From Hypomyces perniciosus (taxonomy: Eukaryota; Ascomycota; Sordariomycetes; Hypocreales; Hypocreaceae): 64,000 bases of DNA. A program made the translations under genes and the position numbers. The notes under the pieces are model-generated. The model saw only the letters and a list, made by a program, of their open reading frames with translations, was not told the origin of the DNA and ran no database searches. Numbering within the stretch: position 1 is the first letter of the stretch; each line of letters starts with the position of its first letter. Location of the stretch: contig SPDT01000003.1 of the NCBI GenBank assembly GCA_008477525.1, positions 3,720,001-3,784,000 of the forward strand. Direction: 5' to 3'. This document shows, in pieces, positions 12,010 to 25,379 of this stretch.

Positions 12010-14249
12010 AGGTTTTAATAAATACCTTTTAATTAGAAAAATAAAATAAAAATTAAAAAATTGAAAATTTTTTAATGTAATGATAAAAAAGTTAGTTAAT
12101 AAATAAAGATTAAGCCTATAATAAAAAAAGTATTTAATTTTTTTTATTTAATAGCTTAATAAATAAATTTTTAATTTCCTTTTTTTTAACCTTTTAAATT
12201 TTACTTTTATATATATATTTATAGTTTTTAATATACCTTTATTAAAAGAATAAAACTATATTATAAATTAATATTTTTACTTTTATATTTTATTAATGTT
12301 TATACTTTTTTATTTATAATAATTATATTATTATTTAATATATTAATTAAAATATCTAAAAAGTAAAATAAATTATTATTTACTTTGAAATTATAAGATT
12401 TTAATATTTTATGTAATAATTTTATATATATAAAAAAAAATAATAGTAACAAATATATATAAACTTTAAAATAAAATATAATAAATAAAATAAAAGCTTT
12501 TATATATTTATAAAAGAATTTAATATAAAGATAAAATATATAATAAATACTCGATTTAAATAAAATAGTTAATATTAAATATATTATTTCTTTAAAAAGA
12601 CTTTTATTTATTATATAAAGTAGTATAAATCTGTTTTAAAAAGGTTAAACTATATCATAAAATAAACAAATATTATACTTTTTTTTATTTAAAATAAAAA
12701 AAGAAATAATCATAAAGGAAAAAGTAATTTTATTAATAATAAAGTATTTAATAAAATTAATAATATTAATAATATTAATAAAAGTAATTACTTTTACATT
12801 AAAATAGTCTTTATAAAAGTTAAAGGGAATTTATATTTATATAAAATATAAAACTTTAAAGTTTATTATAAGTTTTAATAATAAATTATTTATATTATTA
12901 AAGCCTTTAATTTTAAAGAATATAAAAATAATAAATAATATATATAGTAATAATAGAAATAAATATTAAAGGGTATAAAGAAGAAATAAAATAATAGTAA
13001 TTATAACAATAAAGTATAATTAAATATAATAAAAAATATATATAATAATAAAAATAAATTATTAAAGTTACTTTTAAAATTAAATATTAAAAAGAAAATA
13101 CTATATTTAAATAAGAATATGATTAAAGATTATTAATATTATATATAGATAATAAACTTTAAAAAATATTATATTAATATAAATATTAAAAACCTAAAGG
13201 TTAATTTTATATTTAATATACATTTACTTTAAATTATGAAAATAAAAGATTAAATAATAGATTTAAAAATATAAATTATTATAATATAAAGAGATATCAA
13301 TATTTATAAAAAGGTATTTAATTAATAATATATTGTAATAAAAATATTAAAAAATAATTATATTAAGATTAAAGTATTAAACTATAGTAAAATAAAATAA
13401 AGATTTAATAGTTTTATTTTAAATAGTATATAAAAATATTTAATAACTATAGATAATTATAAGAATAAAAGGGAGTAAGTAAAAATAAATTACTGAAAGA
13501 CTATAAAGATATAGTTATTTTTTAAAAGGCGGCAATTAATATATATATATTTAATAGGTGCCTGGCTATTATGCCTAATAATAGCTGAGCTATTGCTGTT
13601 TTATATAGATAAGATATTAGGTGGCATTCTATATTACTTGCTTTAACTAGTTCTTTTCTTTACCTTTTTTCTTTTAGTTTTGACTATATGTTGCGTCTAC
13701 TCTGCGCTAATAATTAAAGAAAATATAGCTAAATAGCTATTAGTAATATATATAAATGCTTTATTTAATTTTAATAGTAATATTTATATTATTTCTTTAT
13801 AACAAAGGATTAATTAAAAAGTTTATTACTAACTTTAAAGTTTACTACTATTATTTTTTTAATACTTCTATTAAAGTTTATAGCTATATAGATATATTTA
13901 TAAAAATAATTAATAATTAAAAAGTAAAAAGTAAATAATTATTTTATTATATTATCGCTAATATTTTAAAAGACTTTATTTTAAGAGACTTTAATTTTAA
14001 AAAGTTAATTTTACTCTTTTATAAAAATGTAATTAATAGAGTTATTTTTTAATTAAAGATTCTATTACTTTAATAGCCTTTAAAAAGCAGCTATAATAAA
14101 CTATTAAAAAAGTTTAAATAGCTTTTATATTAAGAATTAAAAAGAAACTGGAAAGTATATTAAATACTTTAAAAAACCTATTATTTTTCAATCCTAATAA
14201 ACTAATTTTTTTTCAAAAGAATTAAAAGTTAACTTTATATTTAAAAGTA
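12010..14249. other. AT-rich gene-free DNA with a small GC-richer patch
   Basis: Extremely AT-rich, with stops in all frames. A patch of more normal composition lies at about 13,530-13,720 but shows no recognisable coding frame, tRNA or terminal repeats. It may be a remnant of another short insertion. Confidence 0.5.
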
Positions 14250-14257
14250 TTTTTTAT

Positions 14258-14990
14258 TAGTAATGCTATTAGAACAGATAAAAATTACTACTAGAATAGA
14301 TAATCTATATATAGCTGCGAAATTCTTTTAGTAATTTCCCTTAATATATAATTTACTCCTTTATATAATACTTAATCTTAATACTATTAAATTGCTTTAA
14401 ATAATAAATCTTTAATAAATTTTTATCTATTTATATATATTCCTTTAAATTAACTATTCTTCCAGCTATATAGCTAATATAATCTTTTTAATCTTTTTAA
14501 TTCAAAATAATACTATTACTGCCGCTACTGCTATAGTAGAGATATAGCTTCATCAGCTAAAAGTTTTTATAACCCGCAATCTACTATAGCCTCTAGAACG
14601 TTAACTGGATATTCTATGCCCCTGTAATATCAGCTGCAAGCTTTTAATCTCTGACTGTAAAGGGACCCGTTATATATTGGGGTTAAGCCGATATATAGGT
14701 GGTCGGCCCCAGGGCCAACCTCTCGGCTGCACCTGTAACTGTTATTATAATTCTTATATAGCAGCCTTACTGCTGCTGCTGCGTCCTTACCCTCATAGCC
14801 GCCCTCATTATAGCTGCTGTCACAACTGTTGTGTAGCAATAATAGAGCTGCTGCTGTTATTGCTGCTGTTATTGCTGTTTGAGTTGTTGTTTGTGGAAGA
14901 TCGAGGAATTGAAAGCTAGGACGATTTCTGTGTGCGCGCACGGATCATCCGGTCCAGTAGCAATTTTTATCTGTTCCAATAGCATTACTC
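14258..14990. mobile_element. Non-autonomous DNA transposon, GAGTAATGC family, copy B (733 bp)
   Basis: Its inverted ends match copy A (left AGTAATGCTATTAGAACAG; right, read inverted, GAGTAATGCTATTGGAACAG). It is flanked by a perfect 8-bp repeat TTTTTTAT at 14,250-14,257 and 14,991-14,998. The interior contains a CTG/TTG-rich stretch at about 14,760-14,900. That stretch creates two overlapping low-complexity open frames (leucine runs on one strand, alanine runs on the other), which I do not accept as genes. The interior is shared with copy C at 33,839-34,550, including a block ending GTGGAAGATCGAGGAATT. This right half is little mutated while the left half is RIP-like. Confidence 0.85.
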
Positions 14991-14998
14991 TTTTTTAT

Positions 14999-15846
14999 AT
15001 ATTATAACTTTATTAATATTTTCTATATAAAAGAAACTATTAATCTATTAATAATTGAATAATACATTATTGAATTACAAAATATAAAAGACCTTTCTAA
15101 AGTTTTATTTATAATTTAATATTTAAAAAGTTAAAAGCTTTTTCTAAATATTTGGAAAAAGTATTATAAAATATATAGATTTAATAGTCTATTAGTTTTA
15201 TAAATACCTTTATAATCTTTATATTAAAGAAAAGCAGTAAACTATAAATATATATTAACTTTTATATTTTAAATATAATATTACACTATTTAACTTTATA
15301 ACTTCCCTATAACCTTTTCATAATCTATTAATAAAATACTATAAAATCTAATTAATTTTATTTATCTTATATATGTTAATAATATATTTAATTATAGCTA
15401 TACCTTTAAAGAATATATATAATATATCTATTAAATCTTTAAAAAGCTATAAAATATAAAGCTATATATTAATATTAATAAATATATATTTTTATATTAT
15501 TTTAATACTTTTCTTTAAATATATTATTATATTTAATAAAATCAAAATAAAATAATTATATATTTAAGCTGTTATTATATAATTAATATTTAAAAGGATT
15601 TATAATATTTTTATATTTTCAAAATTTATAAAAGTTTATTATTACTTTATTAAAAATTATACTAACATTATAGTACTTTTAATAGATTTTATTTATAAAA
15701 AGTAAAAAGGTTTTTTATAGCTATAACCTAGCGCTTTTAAAGCTTTTTAATAATATAAAAAGAAATCTTTAAAAAAACTTATTTTAATATATTATAACGT
15801 AAAGGCATTAGTTTATATAAAAATAAATATATTAAATTATATTATT
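14999..15846. other. AT-rich gene-free DNA
   Basis: AT-rich sequence between copy B and the GC-richer island at 15,847. No supported gene, RNA or repeat boundary was seen. Confidence 0.55.
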
Positions 15847-15975
15847 TGTCGGGGGTAACTGACATGCCCAACGCACCTGCATTTTTCTTGTTAGCTTACC
15901 CGAGAAAAGTCGGCTGCTTAATTAAGCAGCCACTGGATTAGGAAAGCACGAGGGTATAAAGACATACAGATAGAC

Positions 15976-16275
15976 CTACCCGTTGGTGGGTCCTCTGGAA
16001 ACCAACTGTTGGACTTCGCCCAACAGTTGGCCACAAAAGTCCTGATACACAACAAAACCCGATACAGGAACAGATTTATATGGGCCCACCTATTAAAAAT
16101 ATTAACCGCACATATTCCGGTTTACTTTTTCCGGACTGGCTAAATTTCAAAAAAGTACTTAATTTCTCACCAAATTTATATAAGTATATCGGCTTTCGTG
16201 GTGTATCAGGACTTTTGTGGCCAACTGTTGGGCGAAGTCCAACAGTTGGTTTCCAGAGGACCCACCAACGGGTAG
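15976..16275. mobile_element. 300-bp MITE with perfect 75-bp inverted repeats
   Basis: The left arm 15,976-16,050 and right arm 16,201-16,275 are perfect reverse complements over 75 bp (ends CTACCCGTTGGTGGG...). Each arm also contains its own hairpin: CCAACTGTTGG, a six-base loop, then CCAACAGTTGG. A TA dinucleotide lies at each tip (CTACCC / GGGTAG), compatible with a TA target duplication of the mariner type, though other boundaries are possible. The 150-bp centre is AT-richer and has no open frame of interest. Perfect arms inside RIP-mutated surroundings indicate recent insertion. Confidence 0.85.
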
Positions 16276-16280
16276 TTTAA

Positions 16281-16334
16281 TACACAATAACCTTCTTCCC
16301 CCTTCAATACACAATAACCTTCTTCCCCCTTCAA
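16281..16334. repeat. Tandem duplication, 27 bp x 2
   Basis: Two identical consecutive units starting TACACAATAACC, rich in CTTC, with a third unit begun and broken off. Located just right of the MITE, within the putative solo LTR. Confidence 0.9.
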
Positions 16335-16689
16335 TACATAACCCCACCTGTGACTTCACAGCCGCTGAGGCGTATGAAGGCAATCGTTGGTTGCTTTCGG
16401 CTGCTGGCATCATGATCAAATGATCCGCAGTATCTTTTGGTCCCTATATTACTCGACTGCCGCTTCGTGGTTCTCTCAGGAGCGCGGTTCCCGCGCTCGA
16501 TACCAGTCGTTGTGTGTGGGTGTGTGTATATTGTGTGTGTGTTTGGGAGTGCCAATTCCCCCTCAACAAAATATATAAAGAATTTTAACCTTCTCTTTAA
16601 TAATAATTTAAATCGACTATAATACCCGACTTTAAGTTTATATATATATATATATATATATAAAGTAAAGATTTTAAATAAATAATTAT

Positions 16690-19600
16690 TTAGTAAAATT
16701 ACTTAAGACCTTTTATAAGTTTATATTAATAGAATTATAACTATTAACCTCTATAAAGAATATAGTATACTTAAAGCTTTTATAACTTTATTTATATAGC
16801 TGATTACTGAAAACTATATAGTAATAGGAGACTTTAATGCAATATACTTTTATAATAGGCAATTAATAATTAAAATTAAAGTATGTTAATAATTAACTAA
16901 GCCTTTAAAGCTAGCCTTTCTCTCTTTAACCTACTAAATGCTTTAATATATATACTTAATAATATAATTAACCTAGCGTTTTTAAATATCCTATTAATAA
17001 AAACTATATTAAAAGAATATTTATTTACTAGCTTTAATCGTATTATATTAAATATTATAATCTTAGCTTTCACTTACTGCCTAATACCCTTTAAAGGATT
17101 TAAGGTTAAAAATAATAATAATAAAGACTACCTTTTAATATTAATTAAAACAAAGACTTAACCCTTCCCCCCCCTTTAATTAATAATAATAGGTATAAAT
17201 TAAATAGTTAAAGCTTTACTTTTACGCTGTTATAAATTAATTAAAACAATATATTAACTATTAAATTATGTACCTTTTAAGCTATAATAAAAGGCTCAAT
17301 ATAAAAAAAGCCATTAAATTTTCCTAGCTGCTAAAAAACTATAACTATAATATTCGATATTTATCTTTATAATACCAAAAAATCCTTTAAAAAGACAGTA
17401 AAAAATACTAAAAGGGTATCTTAGTAAAATATTATTCATACTATTAAAAAGCAAAAATATCTTTTATATAATTTATTAAATAAAGCTATTACTGATCTTT
17501 TAACTATTACTATTATAACTACATAATTAAGTCTTGACTTTTTAAAAAGAAAAGGCTATAGCCTTTTATAATATTATATTTAAAAGATATATAATAGCTA
17601 ATAATATTAATAATTTATAATCTTTAATTGATAAATAATAATACATTAAACTCCTTTTAATTGTTTTATTAAATAAAGTAAAGGCAGTTATAATATATAT
17701 AGGAAATATATCCTTAAATATTAGTAATATTATAGTAAACTTTTTATAGCTTTACTAGCTAATAATTCCAAAATATATTTACTCCCTCTTAAAAATGTGC
17801 CTTAAAATCGGGTATTATTTATTAGCCTTTAAGTTCCTTAAAGTAATAATAATCTTTAAATTAAAGAAAAGAAATCTATTATCCTTAAAAGCTTAAAGGC
17901 TAATCTCTCTCTTTTTTTATTTAAATAAAGGACTTAAATGCTTTATTATATAAAGAATTGTATATACTGCAATTATATAGTAAATATTATATATTAAATA
18001 AATCAACGCCCTTTTAAAGAGATTTAATATTAATTGAATTATAGTTTTAGTCTATAAAGTTAAATTAACTTTCTATAACAGTAAAGTAATTACTTTTATT
18101 ACAGTTAATATTTAAAAAGCCATTAATATATTCTTTATTAATAAATTAACCCTTTAACTATAAAAATAAAGTTAATTTAATTATATAGCTTTAATATACT
18201 ATTGATTTACTGCCTTTATTTAAATTTAAATAATAGTTATTAAATAATCCCTTTTTAATAAACTATAAAAGTTTAGCTATATAAATAATATAGTATTCCT
18301 ATTTATTAATAACTCTCTTAATTAAATAATAGCCTAAATTATAATGATAATTTAGAAACTTTAATAACAAAGTAAAGATAATATAATATTATTTAATTTA
18401 AAAAAAAAATATTATTTATAAAATAATTTATTAATAATAGATAATAATATCTAGAAAACTATATTTTAAAAGGGGGCAATTAAATAGTTAAATATTTGCT
18501 TTAATTAAAAGCTTAGATTTAAAATATATATTAAAAAATAAACTATAAAGGCTTATATAGTAATAAATCTATTATATAATATTTTAAACTCCATTTAAAA
18601 GGCTACTTTATACTTTATATATTAAATAGTTTGTTTATATATATATAAAACTAATACTTTACTATAAATTAAAGGTATAATATAAAGACTTAAATATATA
18701 TAAAATATAATACCATTTTAACTATATAACTTTAAGTTTTAAAATAGCTATAAAAGCTATTTTTTAATATAAAAGATAACTTTTATATTAATCTTATATA
18801 AAGAAAATAAAATCCCTTTAATAATATAATTCTTTAACGTTTAAAAGCTTTAATTTATAATTAAATTGTTATCGCTAAACAATTAATATCTATTTATTTA
18901 TAAAACCTAATTAAATTAATACTTATATAAATAAATTATAGTAATGCCTATAATAAAGCTATAATCGATTATATGATTTACTAGGAACTACTTAAAACGA
19001 GCCTTTTTTTTAAAATTAATTAAAATTTAAACCCTTCATTTAAATAGTAAAGTTAAAGCTATTAAAAAGTTAATAATTAAATAGCTATAATAGCCTTTTA
19101 AAATATAATAGTATTTAGTAATAGTTTATACTTTATTATAAAAGTTATTAGCTATAGCTTTTTTATATAGTAAAATAATAAAAAAGTTTTAATAAAATAT
19201 AGTTAATTTAATTGAATAAAAATATTTAATAGTAAAGTAGTTAAAGCTTTAAAAAGGCTTAAAGCTACTTTAATTAATAATAATAATATAGCTATAATAT
19301 ATTATTTAAAAAGTCTACTTTAAAATTTATTATAATAAACTTTTATTAAATTTTATACATTAAAGAGTATATATAATAAAAATCTATATATTTAATAATA
19401 CTTTAGTTATTAAAGGATATAAAGCAATAAAGCTATAGATTAATTAATAAAATTAAGCTATAAATAATTAAAGTTAATTAATAAAATACTTTTATTTACT
19501 TTCTTTTAATAAAAAGCTAAAATAAAATTAAAGATTAACTTTAAAAGCTAATAAAAATATATATTTAATTTATATTATTTATTTAAATTAATCATACACT

Positions 19601-20286
19601 TTAAATGCTTAAAAATTAATAATTTTATAAAGAAAACTCTATTATTTCCTAGCTATTAGGTTTTAGTATAAAGACTTAATATAGTATTATAAGCACTTTT
19701 GGTATAAAGATATATTAATAATTTATAGCTATAGCAGAAAAAAAGTATATATTTATATCTTTTATTATAAAAAGATTAGTAAAATATAATAATAAAGATT
19801 AACTCTTGTAATTTATAAACTAAGCTTTTTTTTATTAAAGTCTAGCTATAACCTTTTCTGTTAAATAATATAAGCTTTTAGCTTTTTTAATAAAATACAT
19901 TTATACTATTAAAAAGTTTAATTATATTTAATTTTAAGTATTTAATTCTCTCTTTTATATTATTACTTTTTTATTTTTTAAAGGATTTACTTGCAGTTTA
20001 CTGTTAAGTCGCCTATAAGCTAATAAAGGCTAACCTTTTAGGCTAAAGTTAACCTTAATTACTTAATACACTACGCGAGATTCTTACAGCTTTTTAACCT
20101 GTTAATAGGAGTAAAGCTAGAAGACTGTGCCCTTTAAGGCAATAAAATGCTATATAGGGGAGCTTATATATTTATTAGTAATACTATAGTTAAACCTAAT
20201 ATAGCATATCCTTTTGCCCTACAGGGATTAATGGCCTTTATGCTATAGGATATTAATGGGATATTATTATTATTATTATCATCATT
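16690..20286 (+). mobile_element. RIP-degraded LINE (non-LTR retrotransposon)
   Basis: Broken + strand frames give an apurinic-type endonuclease motif IGDFNA at about 16,821-16,842. A reverse transcriptase start resembling RPISLL followed by a helix (LISLFFYLNKGLKCFI) lies at about 17,890-17,950. A Y-x-D-D box now reading YINN is at about 18,279-18,300. This order is that of Tad/I-type fungal LINEs. The 3' end at about 20,090-20,286 ends in ATT/ATC triplets and matches the retroposed insert at 6347-6541. The 5' limit is uncertain; the element starts within the endonuclease and is probably 5'-truncated. A long TA run at about 16,638-16,661 lies just upstream. Stops are dense and the element is dead. 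Confidence 0.75.
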
Positions 20287-20291
20287 ACAAG

Positions 20292-20655
20292 ATCTCTAGC
20301 CACAGCCAAACATGGTCCGATTATGTAACTAGCTAAGGAAAAAATAGAAGAATAATGTATTAATAGATTGCTGGATCAATTATTGATCTTGCAATTCCAT
20401 ATATTGTATATAAACTATAGATTAATAGATTAATATTAATAATATAAAATTAACAGAACTATAAAAGACATATAAAAACTGATAACTGCTTATAGTACAT
20501 AGACAAAAGGCTAGTTGTAAATATAATTAATTTATTAAATATACTTTTACTTCATTAAATGTATAATATAAAACCGGCTTAACAATATACTTTAATCCCT
20601 TATTAATATAAATATAATCTAGGTTTATACTTTAAAAATACACTAGCCTATTATA
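20292..20655 (+). repeat. Left LTR copy of the composite element (5' end missing)
   Basis: It begins abruptly after the LINE tail (AAGATCTCTAGCCACAGCC). It matches the right copy from about 35,610 onward, skipping the solo LTR at 35,940-36,201. Confidence 0.65.
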
Positions 20656-22832
20656 TTTTATTAAATAATATTATATATATTGATTATAATTACTTTGAAC
20701 GTTAATATATTACGTTTTTAAAATAGTAAGCTATTAATTCAAGACTATTAAACTATTAGTATAAGTATAAATTTTAATAAAGAAGTTAAAGATAATAAGT
20801 AAATTACCTATATGCAATTTAAGCAATAGTTTATTAAATAAACCTAAAAAAAGTATACTTAATAATTTACTGCGTTAAATAAATAAATCACCTGGTTAAT
20901 ATAATTTATTAAACTTTACCTATAAAAAAGCTATATTAAAGGAAAATAATTAAAAAAGATTATTTACTTAAATATCTTAAACCTATTTAATAGTAACTTT
21001 AAAAAACTTTAAAGATCTTTTAACCTAATTATATATTTACTTTAACTATTATTTAATTACTATTAAAATTGCATTATATTAAATATATTATACCTTAAAA
21101 TACTTTAATAGAACTGTATTTATATACCTTAAATTCATTATCTATAATTATATTAATCACTTTACTATCAATACTTTAAAGACTAAAATTAAAGAAATCT
21201 CTTAAAACTATAAATATTTTAAAGAAGTATTTAAATAAACCTTTAACTTTATTAATAAAGAATATACAGCTAAAATGGAACGTTATTGTATCTATTCATA
21301 AAAAGCTACTTTAAAGTATATTATATTCTTCTTTTAATTAACTTTAAAAGTTTTATAGTATTAATTTAAATTAATAACTGCTTTTTATTAAAGATACAAG
21401 ATTAAATATAAAGGAAAACCTTTACAAGAAGGATTACTTTAAAACCTTTGTTAGATATCTTTAAATAGTTAATAACATAAATAACTAATAATATATTAAA
21501 TATAAACAATAAAGGTAAATGAAAAAAGTATATTTAAACGTTTACATTAATATTAATGGTACAGTTTATAAAAATACAATATAAATATAAATATATTATT
21601 AAATTTACTAATATTTATTTAAAAAAATGTTTAAACTTAATTTCGAGGAAATTTAAAAGGAACTGCTATAATTATAGTAGACTTAGTTATATAGCTGTTA
21701 AATATAAATTTCTTTAAAATAAAAAAAGCAATAGCTTTAAACCTATATATAAACTAAAATAATAAAAAGTTATTTATTCCTGAAAGTTAAATTAAAAGAA
21801 AATTACCTTTAACCTTATATTAAAATAATAATAAATTAATATTATTTAAAAAGAAAACTATATTTATATAAACTAAAGTATTTATTTTAATCAAACTGCA
21901 TTATATATAAAAGTACTAAAAGATAGGTAATATTTACAACTACTATAAAATATAATTACTATAATTAATTAAAAACTATAATATTAATAAATCTATAAAT
22001 ATTTAAACTAGAAGACGTTAATATTATTACTATAATTAGTAAAAATACCTTTACCTATATAATAAATAATATCAATACATTAAATATTAATATAAATAAA
22101 AATAATCTTTTAATATTGTATAAAATTAAATTGTATTAAAAAATAAAGAGTTAAATAAAGGCACTTTGATTTATAAAAAGAATAATAAAAAATTAAAGAT
22201 TACTAGTTAATAATATAAAATAATAAACTTGAATTATATTAATATAATTAACTATCATATTTATAATGCTAGTTAATATATTTATATAAACTATATAAAA
22301 TATACTTTTAATAAATTCTATTAATAGTATTAAATAACTATCAAATACTGTAAATATATTACTTTAAATAACTAAATTAAACTATACTGCAATAAATATT
22401 TAATTTAAAGATAAAAAGTTTAATAACTTTATAACCAGCTAATAAAATTATTAAAAAGGGGCTGTAATGTACAAAGTATCTATACAATAAAGGGGCAGGT
22501 GTTAATTTAGCGGTTAGGTGTAAATAAAAGCACTTTACTTAGCTTATTTTAATAGACTTAATAAACTTAATTATACATTTTATTAAATTATAAACTTAAT
22601 TTTTTATAGTAACATAGTAAAAATAGTTAAAGATTAATACATTTTTAAATTAATACTTTTAATTATTAAAATATATATTTCAATTAATTAAATAATATTA
22701 TCTTCAAAAGTAAAATTATACTAGTTTATATAAAATAAAGTAAAAAAAAAGTATACTAAGCCTATAAACTTTATACTAAAAAATTAAATCTCTTAATAAT
22801 TTAATTATAAGTTTAATATTTATTAATAAATC
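20656..22832. other. Degraded internal sequence, left part
   Basis: AT-rich, RIP-mutated sequence with stops in all frames. The + strand reads lysine-, asparagine- and isoleucine-rich segments without a clear motif. A polypurine tract AAAAAGGGGC at about 22,451-22,460 is followed by TGTAATG, which could mark the 3' LTR of yet another element. Confidence 0.45.
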
Positions 22833-22837
22833 CTAAT

Positions 22838-22986
22838 TGATGTATACGATGTGTTGGTGAAGAAGCATAGTTCCATTAAGCTAGCTAATGAGCAGAGAGA
22901 TCTGGACTAGTGTAATTGCACGTAATAATGCACATGACCTAAAGTCCTCTGGATTAAGTGTACAGTTACGCCCAACGCATATATTA
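22838..22986 (-). repeat. 3' LTR of the gypsy element
   Basis: 149 bp, direct repeat of 31,942-32,090. It contains the shared blocks TTGGTGAAGAAG and TTAAGCTAGCTAATGAG. Target duplication CTAAT lies immediately to its left. Confidence 0.9.
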
Positions 22987-25379
22987 ACTCCCCCTTTTAA
23001 GAAAAGTTACAGTTATTTTAACTGTTATTATTCTTTATATTTGTCTATAAAGTAAGGTTAAAGACAATAAGGATTAGGAAAAATAAAGGAATAGAATAAA
23101 AAGATATAAAAGAAAAGAAAAAATAAAAGAAGGGAAAGAATAAAAAAGAAAAGAAAAGAAAAGAAATAACTATTTATTATTTTTCCTTTAGGTTTATTAA
23201 CTTTCTATATTAGCGTTCAATTATTTTTATTAACGCTTTAATATATAGACTAGTGTTAATACCCTGTCTGCTTGCATTTATAAGCTTTTTCACTTTTTTA
23301 CTAACTTTATCTAGAATTTTAACTTTATTATATAAATATACTTTTATTAACTTAAATATTTATTTTAATGAATTTAAAATTAATTTAATCCTATTAATAT
23401 AGTAAATTACTATGCTACTATAAAGAGAATTAATACTAAAACTATATTAAAAGAAATAAGATTTATTTAAACTAACAGAAAAGGCAAAGCGCTTATTTAA
23501 AACCTTAATCTTAAGGTATAATAAAATAAATATATAGTAATATAAAGATATAAAAGATAAAAAAAAAATATCTATTAATAGAGAAAGTAATAACAAATAC
23601 CTTTTATTTAGTTAAAATAAAGGCATAATACTATTTAATGTACTTTAAAGTATATATTAAGAAATATGTATATATATATATAAGTATTAAAGTAAAGACT
23701 TTTTTAAACTAGCTATAATATTAAAATATAAATAAGAAATTAATAATAGTTAAAAAATAGATTTAAGATATAAAAAAGGCTTATAGCCTGCCAGCTATAA
23801 TAGTAATTGCAATTATTATTATCCTTAATATTAAAGGAATAAACCTTTCTATTAATAAAAGATTAGCTAGTGTCCTTTTAAATTATAAAATATTTAACCT
23901 TACTTTAACTGCAATTAAATATTATACTATCATCAGTAATAAAGTTTTCCTAATATAAAGAGTTTTAGCTAAATAAAGAAAAAATTTAAACAATTAAAGA
24001 AAATAATAATAAAAAATAAACTAAAAAAATAAAAAAGTTTAATAATAAGTTTATAAAAATATATAGTAGTTAATAGTAATAATATAGATTTAATAAATAA
24101 AGATAATAAAATAAGTAAAGTATTAAATAAGAAAAGTAATAATATTAAAGATACAGTAAAAACTATAAATACTGCTATAATATTTAAAGTAATATATTAA
24201 AATATAACTAGCCTTTTATTAATATTAAGTAAAAAGGAAATATTAATTATAATAAAAAAACTTTACTTTAATTAAATCGTAGAAATTAAGACTATTAATT
24301 ATGTTATAAAGGAAAAAGCGATTAAAAGACTTTAACTATTAATAAAAGAGATAATAAAAACTAATACCTTTAAAAATTTAATAGTAAGAATTATAAGCTA
24401 AATATTGCAATATAATATTTTAATATTAGATATAATATTAAAAGAGAAGCTAAAAATATAGGTATATTAGATAAAGCACTATTAGATTATTAGCTAAGTA
24501 GTAAAGGCAATAAATAATTTATATAAATATTAATAAATGCAAATATAGAAAAAACCAGTACTATAACTATAAACAGTAAACCTAATAATAATTATTATTA
24601 TTAATATTAATATTATTAGGCAATAATACAGTTATTTAAAAATAAAATAAATATTAATAATTATATCCGACTAGTTATTTAAATATATTAAATAAATAGA
24701 ATTACAGTTTAAAAGCCTGTAGAAGATAATAATAAAACTGACTAACCTAGCGGATAAGTAAACAAACACTATTAAGAAGCTGACTACAATTAACTAAAAA
24801 CTCTCATAAACCTTAACTCAGCTAGTCTTAAACCTTATAATACTATAAAAATAAAAAGATACAGTAATAGTATATAAAATAATATACCTTTAAAGCGGGT
24901 AAAGATATATAGTTAAAAAATTCTTTAAAGTAATAATAATAAAGAGAGAGTAAAAAAAAAGAGTAAAAAAAGTAAAAGAAAAAGAGAAAAAGAGAAGTTT
25001 TTATAACAATTAAATTTATAGTAAAAGGTTTAGTAGCTAGCAGTTATTTATATTTATTATTTACTTTATAGTATTTATACTCTTTTTATTTACTGTTTAT
25101 TACACTTTAAAGCAGAGAGATAGCTGTTAATATAAAATGCTTTTTTTTTTCTTTATTATAATTTCTTTATAGCTTTTACTAGTAATTATATTTAAATATT
25201 TATTTATATAATATTTATTACCTTTTTAAATTCTTTTACTGGTATTTATTTATAAAGGTTTTTAGCTGGGTATTTTTCTTTAAATTTTTATATAATATTT
25301 ACTGCTATTACGATTAATTGTCTCTATTTAATTTATTTATTATATTCTATACTATATTTTTTCTATTAAACTAAATATT

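Larger units (their letters stand above)
15847..16568. mobile_element. Probable solo LTR carrying a nested MITE
   Basis: An island of normal base composition starts TGTCGGGGGTAACTG and ends CCCCCTCAACA, which read inverted is TGTTGAGGGGGAA. The TG...CA limits and partial terminal symmetry suggest a 722-bp solo LTR, or about 420 bp without the nested MITE. The flanking 5-mers (TTATT and AAATA) do not match, so the call is tentative. Several short open frames between 16,080 and 16,622 on both strands arise from the inverted repeat and low-complexity sequence; none resembles a protein family. Confidence 0.5.

Noticed and set aside
14630..14941. Two overlapping open frames on opposite strands (103 and 80 codons)
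   Set aside because: They come from CTG/TTG-rich sequence inside DNA transposon copy B; the products are leucine, alanine or serine runs with no domain.
16080..16622. Cluster of short open frames on both strands
   Set aside because: They overlap the perfect inverted repeat of the MITE and a tandem repeat in the solo-LTR-like island; no family resemblance.
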